The notes beneath the pieces were generated by a model. The model made no database searches. It was given only the letters and a program-made list of their open reading frames with translations, and was not told the DNA's origin. Below, one piece after another: positions 5,217 to 6,151 of a stretch of 6,151 bases of DNA. Made by a program: the position numbers and the translations under genes. Origin of the DNA: an uncultured Eubacteriales bacterium (GTDB taxonomy: Bacteria > Bacillota > Clostridia > Christensenellales > CAG-138); the NCBI GenBank assembly GCA_900547135.1, contig URFJ01000113.1, positions 1 to 6,151 on the forward strand, read 5' to 3'. Each line of letters starts with the position of its first letter. Within the stretch, counting starts at the first letter, position 1.

Positions 5217-6151
5217 TTATCCGCCGCGTTCAGGCGCATATAACGCACCGGGTTCCTGTGAATCCAGCGACCTTATATATACCATCAGCACCGCAATATC
5301 AGCCGGCGACACCCCTGAAATACGGCCCGCCTGACCCAGATTCGCGGGTTTAACCAGGCTCAGCTTCTGCCTGGCCTCAATCCTTAACCCTGATATATTC
5401 ATATAATCCATCTCGGCCGGAAGGGGCGTATCATCCATTAATTTCTGTCGCCTTATCTGTTCACGCTGTTTTGCTATATAGCCCTCGTACCTTGCGGTTA
5501 TCTCAGCCTGCTGTGATACCTCAGCCGGCACATTCGGCAATGAGGGATAGACCGCTAAAAGGTCAACATAGTTTATCGTACCCCGTTTTAACAGGTCAAA
5601 AAGCTTAATTCCGCTTTGAGCCAGGGGTTCTCCCCTGCTCAGGAGCAAATCGTTTAGCACGTTATCTGGCGGCGCTATGCGCTCAAGTCCCTCAAGCGCT
5701 TCGGTAAGCCGCTCCCGCTTTAGCCTAAGCATGTCATAACGTCTTGCGCTAATAAGTCCCGTAGTGCTGGCAAGCTCGGTAAGGCGTAGATCCGCGTTGT
5801 CCTGACGCAGTATCAGCCTGTATTCCGCCCGCGAAGTCATCATGCGGTATGGCTCGTTCGTACCCTTTGTCACGAGGTCGTCCACCAGTACTCCAATATA
5901 CGCGTCCGACCGCGAAAGCAGCAGCGGCGGCTCCCCTTTTATATTGAGCGCACAGTTGATTGCGGCGTATAAGCCCTGAGCCGCGGCCTCCTCGTAACCT
6001 GACGTGCCGTTTATCTGTCCGGCAAAATACAATCCCTGGATTTTTTTGGACGCCATCGTCCTGGGATCCACATCGCCCACATGAACCCCGCCGCGGGTCA
6101 CCACCGCTTCCTGAACCGGACGCAGCGCCGCAATGGTCAGCGGCATGGCCT
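5217..6151 (-). CDS. mnmG: tRNA uridine 5-carboxymethylaminomethyl modification enzyme MnmG (GidA), C-terminal part; 5' end replaced or chimeric
   Basis: MnmG works with MnmE, FAD, NADH and methylene-tetrahydrofolate to install the cmnm5 group at wobble U34 of certain tRNAs. The frame is open through the right edge, so the gene is partial. From about 6050 down to the stop, roughly 277 codons are unmistakably MnmG. Motifs are GLYFAGQINGTSGYEEAAAQG, LSRSDAYIGVLVDDLVTKGT, PYRMMTSRAEYRL and RQDNADLRLTE. The C-terminal helical domain includes YEGYIAKQREQI and IGQASRISGV-like QAGRISGVSPADI, as needed for MnmE and tRNA binding. Upstream of the junction the expected GYAIEYD...PTLETKKI segment is absent, and HI0933-like sequence takes its place. 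If real, the protein would lack the MnmG N-terminal region; if an assembly join, an ordinary mnmG lies in the genome. A stop at TAA (5219-5217) precedes rsmG by 119 bp. Confidence 0.9.
   Translation of the reverse strand, partial: AMPLTIAALRPVQEAVVTRGGVHVGDVDPRTMASKKIQGLYFAGQINGTSGYEEAAAQGLYAAINCALNIKGEPPLLLSRSDAYIGVLVDDLVTKGTNEPYRMMTSRAEYRLILRQDNADLRLTELASTTGLISARRYDMLRLKRERLTEALEGLERIAPPDNVLNDLLLSRGEPLAQSGIKLFDLLKRGTINYVDLLAVYPSLPNVPAEVSQQAEITARYEGYIAKQREQIRRQKLMDDTPLPAEMDYMNISGLRIEARQKLSLVKPANLGQAGRISGVSPADIAVLMVYIRSLDSQEPGALYAPERGG
6048..6151 (-). other. HI0933/BaiN (YhiN)-family-like coding segment fused in frame to mnmG
   Basis: The first 33 or so codons of the visible frame read, in part, ALRPVQEAVVTRGGV and then DVDPRTMASKKIQGLYFAG. 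This fits the C-terminal signature of HI0933-family flavoproteins (xTRPxxEAxVTRGGV...DPKTMESKxVxGLYFAGE), not MnmG. HI0933-family proteins are FAD-binding oxidoreductases of the glutathione-reductase type. The two families share the GLYFAG element, which is where the switch occurs. G+C is about 68% over 6051-6151, against roughly 50-60% in the mnmG stretches I counted. A seven-base T run (6041-6047) lies at the join. The family match is from memory of the consensus. Confidence 0.6.

Overview
The window looks like part of the origin-proximal region of a low-to-mid GC Bacillota chromosome, most likely from the Clostridia side of the phylum. The main evidence is the minus-strand gene order mnmG - rsmG - noc - (nitroreductase) - parA - parB. 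This is the classic block near oriC in spore-forming Bacillota, and Noc proteins are essentially confined to that phylum. Shine-Dalgarno sequences are strong (GGAGG types), and GTG and TTG starts are used. I cannot name the genus.

Layout: positions 31-867 carry rsmI (16S rRNA 2'-O-methyltransferase) on the plus strand. It converges with parB, and the two stop codons are only 11 bp apart. All other genes are on the minus strand. Reading in their direction of transcription they are: the C-terminal half of mnmG, cut by the window's right edge (6151-5217); a 119-bp gap holding a palindromic 16-mer; rsmG with a TTG start (5097-4411); noc (4381-3509); a nitroreductase-family gene (3446-2895); a 214-bp regulatory gap; then parA with a GTG start (2680-1904) and parB, overlapping by ATGA (1907-879). 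The 214-bp gap packs a long perfect palindrome with a following T-tract, a near-consensus sigma-A promoter, and a hairpin beside the parA ribosome binding site.

How the genes work together: ParA (Soj) and ParB (Spo0J) segregate the origin and control replication initiation. Noc, a ParB paralogue, couples chromosome position to division-site choice. MnmG, RsmG and RsmI modify tRNA or rRNA. The nitroreductase has no evident link to either theme.

Three things stand out. First, two near-identical 16-bp palindromes, TGTT(A/C)CGCGCGTAACA, have the size and outer bases of parS but a different core. No canonical parS or Noc site was seen. Second, the ParB recognition helix departs from the family consensus, while Noc keeps its normal residues; ParB and its site may have changed together. 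Third, the mnmG reading frame switches family close to the window edge. The last ~34 visible codons resemble the HI0933/BaiN (YhiN) flavoprotein family, not MnmG, and are richer in GC. That means a gene chimera or an assembly join.
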